This document shows positions 1 through 10,400 of a stretch of DNA of 64,000 nt, one piece after another. Origin of the DNA: Ascarosepion bandense (taxonomy: Eukaryota; Mollusca; Cephalopoda; Sepiida; Sepiidae); contig JBBBDQ010000192.1 in assembly GCA_037127315.1 (NCBI GenBank), forward strand, positions 2,198,501-2,262,500, read 5' to 3'. Position numbers and translations under genes: made by a program. Position 1 is the first letter of the stretch. Every line of letters begins with the position of its first letter. The notes beneath the pieces were generated by a model. It had not been told where the DNA came from and searched no databases. It saw only the letters and a program-made list of their open reading frames with translations.

Positions 1-730
1 TAGATAACATTTCCTCTGTAATTTCAAAGTTTTCGTCAATTCCTTTTATGTAAATTTAGTAGCCGAGCAGTATTCTGAATGTCAGTACTCTCATCTAAAG
101 CAATAGAAAACCACTGAAAACTACCACTAGCTGTTAACAGCTGTTATTGAATATTCATTGTAATTACATCTATGCGATGAAAATAGTTCTTCGTGACAAG
201 GACATAGCTTCTACTTTTGATTTAATCTTTAATAAATTTTGATTTTTGATGCAATCTTCAATAAATTCTGCAAATGACTTGTTTTGCTTTGCAATTTCAT
301 TTGCCAATACAAAACTTGTCTTTTTCGCGCGACTTTGTAAAGATTATTTTTTTTCGAACACGGTTTGTTGTTGTTTCAAACATTTTATCATATCAGTTGC
401 CTTCTTTTGCAGTTCTTGCTTTGATAAATTGTGTCCAAGGTTGGCGTGCTTAGCTTGAAAGTGCCGTTTCAAATTGTATTTCTTGAGTACAGCAACTGTT
501 TAATGACAAATCAAATCAAACACACGGCTTTAACTCCAACGTCAGTAAAGAAATACCTTTTAGTCCACACTTGGCTAAGCACCCGGCATTAGGTTTCAAT
601 TTTTTGCTTTTTAGATAGCTTCGAATAACTTTTTGGGGTAAAGTTTGTAAGATAATACAAGTTAGGCTGAAATAAAATGGCCGACGTCTGATCTCTTTGG
701 CATCTGATAGGACACTGAAATGATTCAAAT
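1..730 (-). pseudogene. hAT/ZBED-type transposase relic, N-terminal part
   Basis: Read on the minus strand, fragments in shifting frames resemble the N-terminal half of ZBED/GTF2IRD2-like hAT transposases. A BED-type zinc-finger region lies at about 440-540, with a C-x2-C start, LKKYNLKRHFQAKH and a HxxxxH-type end. It is followed by a basic, Gln/Lys-rich linker, a short SLSRRT block and, near 50-130, a catalytic-core block reading FQWFSIALDESTD. At least one stop interrupts the zinc finger and frameshifts separate the blocks, so it cannot encode a transposase. The window edge cuts the rest of the gene. Family assignment is from motif resemblance; a domesticated host ZBED gene is unlikely given the damage. 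Confidence 0.6.
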
Positions 731-1087
731 GAAAAGCAATAAAATCATTGGGGTCGGGGGGAGGGGTAACAAAGTTTCCAGATTAACCATTTGCCGGTAA
801 AGTGTTATTATTATCTGGTGTTGCTTAGTAACTTTCTCTTTGGAATTTACTAACATTTGGTGGACCGTATGCGTGCTGTAGTTTACCCACACCTACCTTA
901 GATGCGAATGTAGTTTCAGTAAAATAACAAAATCATCAAATTAGAATTATGGTCAAACAAATGGAAGCTCAAAAATCTAAAGTTTTGGTCAAGTTGAGCC
1001 TACCTCTACCAATATAAGTAGAGGAGAATTGGCACTTACACAGATAACATACATCAACAGACCAGGAACGACACATCTGCACAACAC
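731..1087. other. No gene recognised
   Basis: No long reading frame or recognised repeat is seen between the hAT relic and the solo LTR. A short G-rich run lies near 750. Confidence 0.5.
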
Positions 1088-1092
1088 ACATG

Positions 1093-1846
1093 TGTGGTGA
1101 TACCGACCGAGCAAAAGCGATGGACCGGATGTTTGCACCCTCACAACCAAAAAGCAAATGACCAAAACTCGACGGTGCGCAGATGGATTCGCGCAGATGT
1201 TCCTGTTGAAAAATAAAAATTAATTAAATATTAAATTTCCAGTTTGCGAGCCTACGCGAATTTTATTTATCCGTCAATGGGAAACCCAGAATCAAATACG
1301 GATATGAATTCCCAAATGATCTGCTGCGATCCAAAAAGAAGTTATAAAAAGCCGATACAGAAAGCATCGCCAGACAGACAGACAGACCCACACGGACTGA
1401 CTCGAGAGAGAGGAGTGTAATCAGTATCCCCCTTGACCTACGTCAAGCGGCTTACCATGCTAGCCTCCCTTTCCCTCATCTTATCTTTCGCTGTCTCAAA
1501 ACTACTTACTGACCTAAGGAGCGAATACATCAAAGACATTCCTTACAACGCTCCCACATTCCTAAGTATTAATTCTCTTTTCAGCATTTTATTGCCATGA
1601 ACACTTTAACGTCCGTTGGACTTATACTTCAAGTATTACTTTAATTGTAAAACCTTAATTGATATGTGTATATATAAAATGTTATTTTTCAACTCAATGG
1701 GCTTTTCTTGATTTATAATCATTTTATGACTTGTAATGTGCTATCTACAACAAGACCAAATTCCGTTAATTTGCAACAACATAATACTACCCTTCACTAG
1801 AACGGATTTCCCACTATAAACTGGGAAAGAATGGATAACCCACTAT
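1093..1846 (+). mobile_element. Solo LTR, family S, copy 1 (754 bp)
   Basis: It begins TGTGGTGATACCG and ends CCCACTAT, flanked by the 5-bp direct repeat acatg at 1088-1092 and 1847-1851. If the final A is counted in the LTR, the repeat is 4 bp. A diverged copy with the same ends lies at 23281-24002. Both contain TATAAAAAG (here at 1343) followed by a GACA-rich stretch, which suggests a promoter reading left to right and sets the strand. There is no internal region or second LTR beside it, as expected after LTR-LTR recombination of a Ty3/gypsy-type element. LTR identity and TSD are seen directly; superfamily is inferred from TSD length. Confidence 0.85.
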
Positions 1847-2199
1847 ACATGTACCGCACATTTCATTCATTACTCCCGAACGACGAACTTGACACGAGAA
1901 CTAACGCTCCGCCATAAATAATTGAATTTATTTGTAAGTACGAGCTTCATATATACGAACTAATTGCTCTGATAGAGAGTCATCCGTTTTTTCGACAGTT
2001 CTAGTGTTCTTCCTAATTTTTGCTTGTTCTAAATCTTTCTGTAATTAGATTCATTGCTACATTAAAGTCAACCGAACAAATCGTAGCTATCACACTCTCT
2101 ACAAACGATGATCACGATATACGTTAAACAGGATACGCAAAATAAAACTTTAAAAAGTAAGCTAGCATATTTCCAAACCCAACGGAAGCTTCACTAATC

Positions 2200-2424
2200 C
2201 TGAATTTACCTTCTTACAACCCACAAAATGTCAAAGCATCGTTTATGCAGTTACAGACACTCTTCAACATCAGAAAAATAATATATCATATAGATACGCT
2301 GTGAAAAACTTGCTGATAAAAATCGTGGGCGAAATCGCAGGTCTTTTTGAAATAATACCTGAGAATGATCCATATGACCTACATGACACACTCGAGGTAG
2401 CAATAATACAATGGCTGAGAAAAT
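2200..2424 (+). pseudogene. Gypsy element G: gag relic
   Basis: A plus-strand stretch, with one frameshift near 2295, reads like the capsid region of a Ty3/gypsy Gag. A first block (SFMQLQTLFNIRKIIYHI) is followed by KIVGEIAGLFEIIPENDPYD and then the typical run to a hydrophobic helix. It precedes a same-strand aspartic protease relic at about 3.0 kb, matching gag-pol order. Stops at both ends and the frameshift make it non-functional. The flanks at 1852-2199 and 2425-2980 hold no clearer coding signal and are probably more of the same decayed element. Confidence 0.5.
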
Positions 2425-2959
2425 AATCTTCGAGAACTGTTTAATAATGTTGTGTCATACTACAGGACGCCTTCCTACCTCCTGTGACATATAAAAGGTC
2501 TTCTTGGTTCGAACATCATGTTTGATAATATTTTACAAGGGTTGTAGTTAAACAGGCTACCCATTAAAAGCAATCAAATACACCTGGAATTTTGTTCTGA
2601 ATACGCGGTCTGTATTCATATTGGGTTCCAGAACAGAAAAATAAACAAATATGTTACATACACTCCCCACGTGAACGAAGATTTTCGGCAGTTGCACAGT
2701 AGTTAGTCTCGCAAACCAGTTATAATCTCTCTCAAAATCCGAGAGAGACAAGACAGACGTGCAGATCCCTAATTTGACGGAAGTGAAGCAGAAACAAAAT
2801 CAGTAGTAGATCGAGATCTAAGTTCGACATATATTGGTAGTATTGCAAATTCAGTGCAGAAGTAAAACAGTGTCGTCAACTCTACACTTTTGACAACACT
2901 AGCATACAAGGAAACAAAAATTCCACCCAGTTACGACGACTGTGATTGGATAATCATAA

Positions 2960-3290
2960 AAAAAGGTTGTGATAGAAACCGCGTATATAATTTCTTAGTC
3001 GACACTGGTACAGAGAACATCTTACCGTCTTACCACTAGACCCATGATAAAAGTTAATATCAGACCACATAAGCTACAAGCTGCTAATGGTACCAAAAAG
3101 GACACCTTCGAAGAAGAGTCTGCCATGGTAAATATAGAATGTGAAGGCATTTTCTATGGATATTCTCCCAAACCTACGTCACTACATCGATTATTAGGCG
3201 CAGATTTTTTTTAGCCTGTCAGTTAATATAGTTACTTGATCTCTCACCGAAAACCAGAGTTCCCCAGAAGAGGAATTCATTCTAGTTTGT
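2960..3290 (+). pseudogene. Gypsy element G: aspartic protease relic
   Basis: The retroviral-type protease active-site motif is readable as FLVDTGTENILP at about 2988-3030 (catalytic D-T-G intact). After a frameshift come LQAANGTK near 3078 and LLGADFF at 3188-3211, matching the C-terminal strand of gypsy proteases. Several stops follow. Gypsy A's LTR begins about 20 bp downstream, and the RT expected next on this strand is found only at 21.0 kb. The natural reading is that one old plus-strand gypsy was split by the later nested insertions. Confidence 0.6.
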
Positions 3291-3311
3291 AGGGGATTTT
3301 ATTTAACTTCG

Positions 3312-3690
3312 TGTCCCTAATAGTAATTGAGTATCAGGGGAGCGCAATAAACAAAACAAAACGAAAAGTTGAGTAGAAAATGAATCCCCAATGTTTATTA
3401 ACATGCGTAAGTACAAAGATGCGAAGGTATAGAGAAAGATCGACCTCAAGTCAGCTTGATGTTGAGTGAGGGTGGCTGAATTCACCTTTTGTTGTGGCGG
3501 CTACCAAACAAAAAAAAGGATGGGAAGTGAAAAGAGAATGAATCTCCTTTCCGGAAATAGGACCATAAAATTCACACGTGATCGGAAATCCTTTTGTTTT
3601 CCTTGTTTCTTTTGCCTTATGAGAAAATGAATTTATTTATTTATTATTATTATTTAATGAATTAGTTTATTTTCATTATCCCACAATACA
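3312..3690 (-). mobile_element. Gypsy A: left (3') LTR, 379 bp
   Basis: On the minus strand it starts TGTATTGTGGG at 3690 and ends with ACA at 3312 (TG...CA). It holds an AATAAA before ACATTGG near 3400 and an (ATT)n run near 3645. A diverged homologous copy in the same orientation starts at 16861 and resumes at 20571-20626. A gypsy integrase C-terminus on the minus strand adjoins it at 3730, as expected for a 3' LTR. No clean TSD could be matched with the far copy. Confidence 0.7.
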
Positions 3691-3729
3691 TTCCTACCCA
3701 GAAGCGGAGCAGTATAAATACGTTATTTA

Positions 3730-4591
3730 CTAGAAATATATAAATTCATTCTTTTTAGAAAACGTTAACCATCTTCCGGAGCGCGTAGTTCCAGGTTGAG
3801 TTTGAGATTGTTCTAATTTAGGGGGGGGGGGGCTCTTCATCTTGAGTGTTTTTCTCGGCTGATAGTTCATATGTGGGGGTGTGTCATTATCAGTGTTTGC
3901 CATTCCCTTTGATTTTGGATCAGACAGATATTTTGACTGTGTTAAAGGCATCAGTCTGTCCAAGGACACATTTTGATGATTTACAGAATAAAGTTCAATA
4001 ACAAAATATTTTCATGTCTCTCTATGACTTTAAACGGTTCATCATAAGGGCTTCTGAAGAGCACTTTCACTCTGTGGACCCGTAACCAGACATGTGTACA
4101 TTTATTTAGTTTTTAAGGAATTAAAGGCTTTGGAACAGTGTGTAGACGTTCTTCAGAGAGACATTACGTTTCGTGTCTTATCAGCTCTTGTGCTAATTGC
4201 CTAACCTTTTCATTGGTAAAATTCAGAGAGTCTATTTCAGTCATATACTTGGGTAGAAGCACTGAAGTCCCTGTTATTGCAACAGCTGGTGAGTAACCTT
4301 GGTCTGTTAGTAGGTTTCGTAAACCAAGTAACATTATTGACAAGGTATCTAACCAGTTTTGTTTTCTTGTCATTATGGCAATTTTAATTGCCCTGTGTTA
4401 TCTTTTAGTTACTCCATTGGATTTTTGATAGTATCTCATAGTTCTTAGTCTTTAGAATCCTATCAATTTTGATAGTTCATTATAGGATAGCGCTAACTTT
4501 CAAACTGACTTCTTCTATCGGTCACAACATACAGGTGAACTTCAAATTGAACTATCCACACATTTAGAAACGACATGACCACTATTGTAGC
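3730..4591 (-). pseudogene. Gypsy A: integrase relic (core C-half and tail)
   Basis: Minus-strand fragments run in integrase order. From the right: FLNVW and VVTDRRSQFES (second catalytic Asp region, about 4495-4570); KLIG and RYYQKSNGVTKR (about 4410-4460), where the usual catalytic Glu position reads Lys; a stop; then NWLDTLSIMLLGLRNLL (about 4310-4360). Near the end are SLDRL (about 3960) and a Pro-rich tail with TRSGR (about 3780), typical of one gypsy clade. Everything 5' of mid-integrase is missing: at 4592 the sequence passes directly into the residual LTR of gypsy B. Stops and the lost Glu make it dead. Confidence 0.65.
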
Positions 4592-4625
4592 CAGGTGGAG
4601 AGCGCCCCAACACCCCCCTCCTAAA
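4592..4625 (-). repeat. Gypsy B: 21-bp remnant of 3' LTR plus polypurine tract
   Basis: The plus-strand block 4592-4612 (caggtggagagcgcc...caaca) recurs at 16836-16856, the outer end of B's 5' LTR. Beside it at 4613-4625 the minus strand reads TTTAGGAGGGGGG, a PPT placed where a 3' LTR should begin. After 21 bp the LTR stops and gypsy A integrase sequence starts. Confidence 0.7.
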
Positions 4626-5512
4626 TTTTTTTTTTTCTTAGTCAGTCCTGATATCTTTTCCTTTTTTGGATCTACAATTAATTGGTGAGTCACCTTTCTT
4701 TTCCTGGTGGACTTTCTTTTACCTCTTCTTCTTGGGGCATTTGCAACTCAAAAGTGTCGTACAATTCCTCTACATTTTCATCTTCCCTTAGCGGCGTGTC
4801 TGTAGTTTCTTCTGTCAGCCGTTTTTTTTTATCTGATTTACATGCCGCCTATGCATGAATTTAGGACCTTTTATCATGTACAACATGTTTTCCACACGTT
4901 ATTTTATTACACCAGGTAACCAGGATGCAATATTATTTTTATAATTTTTAAAATAAACTTTTTCGTTTAAATTAAATTTCCTTTTCGGTGTGATTGTGGT
5001 GGGCGTATGTGCCTTTCTGCTAGGAATTAACTTATCGAATGCCGATCGAACCTTCCTAGCGAACATAAGTTCGGCAGGCGACAGTGCTGAAGGCGCGGCT
5101 TTGTTAGGAGTTATTCTGTATACTTGTAAAAATAATTGCAGTGCCTTCTTTGTGGGCGTCCCTGTTGCCGTTTTTAGGGCTCTTTTTAGGGTATCCACGA
5201 ATCTTTCCGCTAATCCATTTGAACGTGAATGATATGGTGGAATTTTTACGTGTTCCACCTGGAATGTTTCACAGAAATCCTTGAATTCCTTTGCCCTGAA
5301 TTGTGTTTCATTGTCACTAACTATTGTGTCCACTACACCGAACCTGGCGAATAGTTCATGTAATCTACTGATTGTGTTTTCCGCCGTGGGTCTTTTCATC
5401 TGGAAAACCTCAGGCTACTTGCTATAACTATCTACTATTACCAAATAATAGAAATTGTCAATTGGACCTGCGAAATCTATGTGTACCCTTGACCAAGGTC
5501 TGTCTGTCTTAG
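4626..5512 (-). pseudogene. Gypsy B: integrase catalytic core and C-terminal tail
   Basis: From 5512 leftwards the minus strand reads the rve core: HIDFAGPID (first Asp), VDSYSK, a TAG stop at 5417-5415, then an open frame of 166 codons (5399-4899) with VSDNETQF (second Asp) and SRSNGLAERF (catalytic Glu). A region typical of K02A2.6-like gypsy integrases follows. After a stop near 4899, a diverged acidic tail (EDENVEEL, about 4770) runs towards the PPT. The D,D,E triad is intact; the stop and tail frameshifts inactivate it. Its N-terminal zinc-binding half is at 12955-13166, beyond the BEL insertion. Confidence 0.8.
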
Positions 5513-5517
5513 GCCAG

Positions 5518-6033
5518 TGTAACTACACTGGTCAACAAAGTAAAGGTCCACGCTTCATACTGATGTTTTTCATGACTTTATTCCAGAGTTTCTTAACACC
5601 GTGAAAACTACATAAAACAAATAGACAAGACGGTTACAACAGCTTGGAGAAACAATAGATTTCAAATATAAAGTAAGGGGAACATGATAGAAAATCAATA
5701 CAAATCATTTATTTACACGTTTAACAATGCTTAAAGTAGCTTAATAATTACCGTGTTCGCCTGGTGGACCAGTTGTAGGTTCAAAACTTTGACGGTAGCA
5801 CAGTGTCCGCCATGCGGCTTTTCTCTTAGTTTTGTCTCTCCCTAATCCCGGGCCAAAGGCCACGTGATGCATCATAACAATTTTGAATACAAGCAAATGA
5901 TATTTTTATTTTATTCTATTTTATTTTGTTTTATTTTTTTGTTTGTTTTTATTATTAGGAAAATCAGCATCTATCAGTCTCTTGTTGTCATGGCAACGCA
6001 TTCACCCAGTCGCTCACAATGACGGCAGCTACA
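5518..6033 (-). repeat. BEL element 3' LTR
   Basis: 516 bp, matching 12434-12949 along its whole length by eye. It contains an (A/T)-rich stretch near 5900-5950. TSD gccag precedes it at 5513-5517. Confidence 0.95.
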
Positions 6034-6041
6034 CTCCCACC
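6034..6041 (-). other. BEL polypurine tract
   Basis: Minus-strand GGTGGGAG lies immediately upstream of the 3' LTR start, the normal position of the plus-strand primer. The stretch 6042-6241 carries no reading frame of note. Confidence 0.6.
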
Positions 6042-6241
6042 AATCACCATTGTAATTTTTTCGAGAAAATCAATGGTAATTTTAACAATGCTGCCCTTGC
6101 TGTGACATGGTCAAATTGAGCAACCCATAATGATTTGTGTATAAGCAATCATTAAATGTTGGATGCACTTAAGTTTCCTTAAATCCCCATTCAGACTCCA
6201 AAGGTCATCTAGTGATGACCAAGCAGGACTAGAGCACCGAG

Positions 6242-7468
6242 TTACTGGTTACTTTCCACAAGAAGAACCAACTTTTGGATGGGTCGCTCAACAATGGAGG
6301 GTCTAATCAAATATTCTCCTTGCTTTCCTATTTTTCGCTCTCCCACCTGAAGTTTAACTCTTCGTACCAGGCCATCCTCATCATGATATGCTTCAAGAAC
6401 TCTAGCAAGTTTCCATTCATTACGAGGAACTTCTTCTTCCTTGACAATCACTATATCGCCAGCTTGCATATTTCGTTTTGGAGTATGCCACCGCTGCCTA
6501 AGAGTGATGTTAGCTAGGTACTCTTTCCTCCATCTGCTCCAGAATTGTTCAGCCAAGTATTGTACTCGTCGCCAACGTTTCCTAGCATACACGTCTTCCC
6601 TGATGAACTCACCAGGTGGGGGCATTGGAATGGAGAACTTCATAGTAAGTAAGTGGTTGGGTGTCAACGGCTCTACACTTGTGGGATCATTGATATTGCC
6701 TACAGTGAGTGGGCGGCTGTTTACAATAGCCATGGATTCATAGAGGAAGGTTCTTAAAGAAGCATCATCCATTCTTCCAGCACTGTATCTGAGAACTGAG
6801 TTTAGTACGTTCCTCACTGTTCTGATTTGTCGTTCCCATATACCTCCAGCATGACTTGAGCTTGGTACATTCATACTGAAGTCGCACTGTTTTTCCGCCA
6901 GAAATGCCGCTATTCTTTCCTTATTCATCTCCTTCAGTGCCCTTCCCAATTCATTTTTTGCCCCAACAAAGTTAGATCCCTGGTCTGATCGGATGTGTCT
7001 CACAGCTCCCCGGATGGTAATGAAACACCGTAAGGCATTAATAAGGGCATCTGTTGTCATGTCATCTAACATCTCGACATGAACTGCTCTGGAACACAAA
7101 CACGTTAGGAGGAGACCGTACCTTTTATACTCCTTGCGACCTTGTTTACTATAGAATGGACCAAAACAGTCCATTCCACAGTAGGTGAACGGTGGTGAGG
7201 GATTAATACGATCAGCTGGAAGATCTGCCATCCGTTGTTCTTCCATTGGTCTACGAGCTCTCCTACATGGGACGCACTGCCTTATGTATTGTGCAACCAC
7301 TCCACTACCACCAATTATCCAGTACCCATTGGCTCTGAGTTCGTTCTGTGTTTGTCCACGGCCTTGATGTTGTACCTTTTCGTGATAATGTGCAAGGATG
7401 AGGCGGGTGATAATGCTATCTCTCGGAAGAATTATTGGGTGCCTCAAATCGATAGGTCCGGATACTCT
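6242..7468 (-). CDS. BEL/Pao integrase (continuation of Pol after UAG)
   Basis: About 400 residues in the same frame as the upstream polyprotein, beginning directly after the UAG at 7469-7471. No ATG lies at the start; translation would need readthrough or a near-cognate start such as the TTG at 7447. Counting from that TTG: an H2C2 zinc-binding domain (HYHEKVQH, then CVPC near residues 58-61), an rve core with D93 (GMDCFGP), D155 (RSDQGSNF) and E205 (GGIWERQ), then a DUF5641-like C-terminal domain (about 280-385) with FWSRWRKEYL and GDIVIVKEE. All catalytic residues are present and there is no internal stop. It joins reverse-transcribed DNA to host DNA in the nucleus. Confidence 0.9.
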   Translation of the reverse strand, partial: RVSGPIDLRHPIILPRDSIITRLILAHYHEKVQHQGRGQTQNELRANGYWIIGGSGVVAQYIRQCVPCRRARRPMEEQRMADLPADRINPSPPFTYCGMDCFGPFYSKQGRKEYKRYGLLLTCLCSRAVHVEMLDDMTTDALINALRCFITIRGAVRHIRSDQGSNFVGAKNELGRALKEMNKERIAAFLAEKQCDFSMNVPSSSHAGGIWERQIRTVRNVLNSVLRYSAGRMDDASLRTFLYESMAIVNSRPLTVGNINDPTSVEPLTPNHLLTMKFSIPMPPPGEFIREDVYARKRWRRVQYLAEQFWSRWRKEYLANITLRQRWHTPKRNMQAGDIVIVKEEEVPRNEWKLARVLEAYHDEDGLVRRVKLQVGERKIGKQGEYLIRPSIVERPIQKLVLLVESNQ

Positions 7469-10400
7469 CTATAACCTCCCTCCTACTCTTAGTATATCAT
7501 CCTGAATGAGTGGATTTAGTTGATACAAATGATGATTGCGAGGTAGCCTCCCAAATCTCTGGTTGAGCTGGTGTAATACGTCCATAAAGGCGTCCTGTTG
7601 TGTGAGTCTGACAAGAGTGAGTGCGGCCTTTCTTCTTTCTTCCACACTTAAGGGTTCAATGGTCTTTGTTTTCTTAGCCAATCGTTGGATTCGAGCAATT
7701 GCCTTCACTGCTGTGGTCCATTTCGAAAATGCCTTGAAACGTTCCTGAAGGTCGTCATACATTGCAGAGTCTGTCTTAAGCACCTGGATAACTTTGACTT
7801 CAGGATCTCCTACTAGCAGTTCTGTGGTTCTTTGCTTCGTGACTATTTCTCGCTCCCACAAAAACTTGGGTCCTGTAAACCAGTTTGATTTTACAAGTTC
7901 CATCACACTGAGGCCTCTGGATGCATGGTCGGCAGAATTCTCCAAGGTATCAATGTAGTGCCATTGTTTAGTATCAGTGGTTTCACGAATTCTTTGGACA
8001 CGATTGGCTACAAAGACATGGAATCTTCGAGCATCATTATTGATATAGCCCAGAACCACTTGAGAATCTGTCCAAAAATATTCTCTGTCAACCTTAAGCT
8101 CTAGTTCTTCCCTTAGCATGTTGCTGATAGTGGCAGAAGTCGTGGCTGCAGTTAGCTCCAATCTTGGTATGGTGACTAGTTTCGTGGGTGCGACTCTGGC
8201 TTTACTTATAATCAAGGCGCAGTGTACCTGATCTTTACTTACAAGTCTAATGTAAGAGCACTGACCATATCCTTTACTGCTAGCATCTGAGAAGTGGTGT
8301 AGCTCAATTCTTAGGATCTTTCCAAAGTTGTCAGGTGTGAAGCATCTTGGGATTTTAATTTTCTCGAGGTTTGTCAAATCATTCACCCAGCTCTCCCACC
8401 TTGGCTTCAAATCATTTGGGAGTGGTTCATCCCAACTGACACCTCTCTGGCACATTTCCTGCAACACTCTCTTTCCCTGTAGAACGAATGGGGCCAAGAA
8501 CCCTAATGGATCATATACGGAAGCTACAACAGACAAGATGCCACGCCTAGTAGCTGGCTTTTCATTGAGCACGACCCTAAAGCAGAATGTGTCTCTCTCT
8601 ACGTTCCACCTTACTCCTAAAACTCCCTGCACTGGAAGATCTTCATGGTTGAAATCTACATTCTTCACTTCAGCAGCACGTTCTTTAACGTCAATGGATT
8701 CTAACACTTGTCTGTTGTTAGAGATGAACTTGTGAAGATGTAACCTTCCTTTAGTGCATAAGGCTTGGGCTTCCTTTACTAATTTGATTGCCTCATCGAC
8801 AGATTCCAAACTTATGAGACCGTCATCCACGTAAAAATTCTTTCTAATAAAGCTAGCTGCTGCCGGATGATGTCTCTCATTTTGACTGGCAAGGTGCTTC
8901 ATGCCATAATTGGCACAGCCTGGTGATGATGATGCTCCAAAGAGGTGAACCCTCATCCGATATTCCATTGGTTGTGAAGCAGTGTTTCCATTCTCCCACC
9001 ATAAGAATCGCAGATAGTCCCTGTCGGCTTCGTCGACATGAAATCTGTGAAACATTCTCTCGACATCGCACATTACAGCAATGGGATGTTGACGGAACCT
9101 ACAGAGCACTCCAGTTAATCCGTTTGTAAGGTCAGGCCCTGTTAGTAAATGGTCATTTAAGGCAGTTCCCCCGTACCTTGCGGAAGCATCAAAAACTACT
9201 CTGATTTTATTGGGTTTTTTCGGATGATAAACACCTTGGTGTGGAATGTACCATACAGCTCCCGATTCTGGTTGACTCTTTATCTTTTCTGCATCACCAT
9301 CTCTGAGAATATCTTCCATGAATTCCACGTAGTCTTTCTTAAGCTTGAGGTCTCTGTCTAGCTTCTTCTTAAGGTGTTTCAACCGAACCAAGGCAAGCTT
9401 CTTGTTGTCTGGTAAACAAGGACGTTCTTTAAAAGGAAGAGGCATCTCTAGAAAGCCGTGCTCGTTCCGGTGGATACCCTCTTTTAGGATGTGCAAAAAC
9501 TGAATATCTTCTTGAGATATGCCTTTATCTCCTGATTTGCTATCTGCGAAGTCGGACTCAAGTGCTCTAATAGCAGCTGACGGTGTTATAAGTGGAAACT
9601 CCTTGACAGAAATGCGATGACACAGACCAGTCACATTTCTTAAGTTCATCGGCTGGGGCGTGGTTCCTATAATGCTCCAGCCCAAGTCTGTTTTAATGGC
9701 ATAGGGTTCATGGTTACCTCCTGTGATGACTCTTCGTGGTGCTAATGCTCTGGAGCAATCATAGCCAATTAAAAGTCCAACGCCACAATCCATCAAGGGA
9801 GGCATCTCTTGAGATATGTCCGCTAAGTGTTGCCATTTACTGGCTGTTTCACAAGTGGAAATATGTGCGCGCTCAAGTGGGATGAACTCTCTTGTATAAG
9901 TGGGAGGCAATTCCACCCAGGTATCTGAGGAGAATCCCCTAACTCTTAGCCCAGTAACCCTCTGACTTGTCACGATGGAGTCTTTGCCCATCATTGTGGA
10001 GAGTTTCAACTTGACAGGTTCCATCTTCACTTTCATTTTTTCACACACGTCTTGATCTGCAAATGTGTGACTGCTTTGAGTGTCCAATAAGGCGTACACC
10101 AAGGTTTCAGTGCTACTAGTATTGGGCGAGGAAATCCATACAGGCACTATCATTGAGGTGCTCTCACCTTCACCTCCATTTACACAGCAGGATGTAAAAA
10201 TCTTATCTTCCTCCTGTGAAGAATTGTTTGTTGAAGGATGGTCTTCGTGTAAGGGGGTTGGATGACGTCCCCGACACGAGGCACACACAGCTTTCCTTTG
10301 GCACTCTCTAGAAACGTGTCCCTTTCGTAAGCAGCCAAAGCATAGCCTATTGTCCATAACGAATCTTCTCTTCTCTTCCTTGGACTTCTCTGTTAGTTTG

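Noticed and set aside
6042..6241. Envelope-like gene after the BEL integrase
   Set aside because: Only about 200 bp without a useful frame lies between integrase and the PPT.
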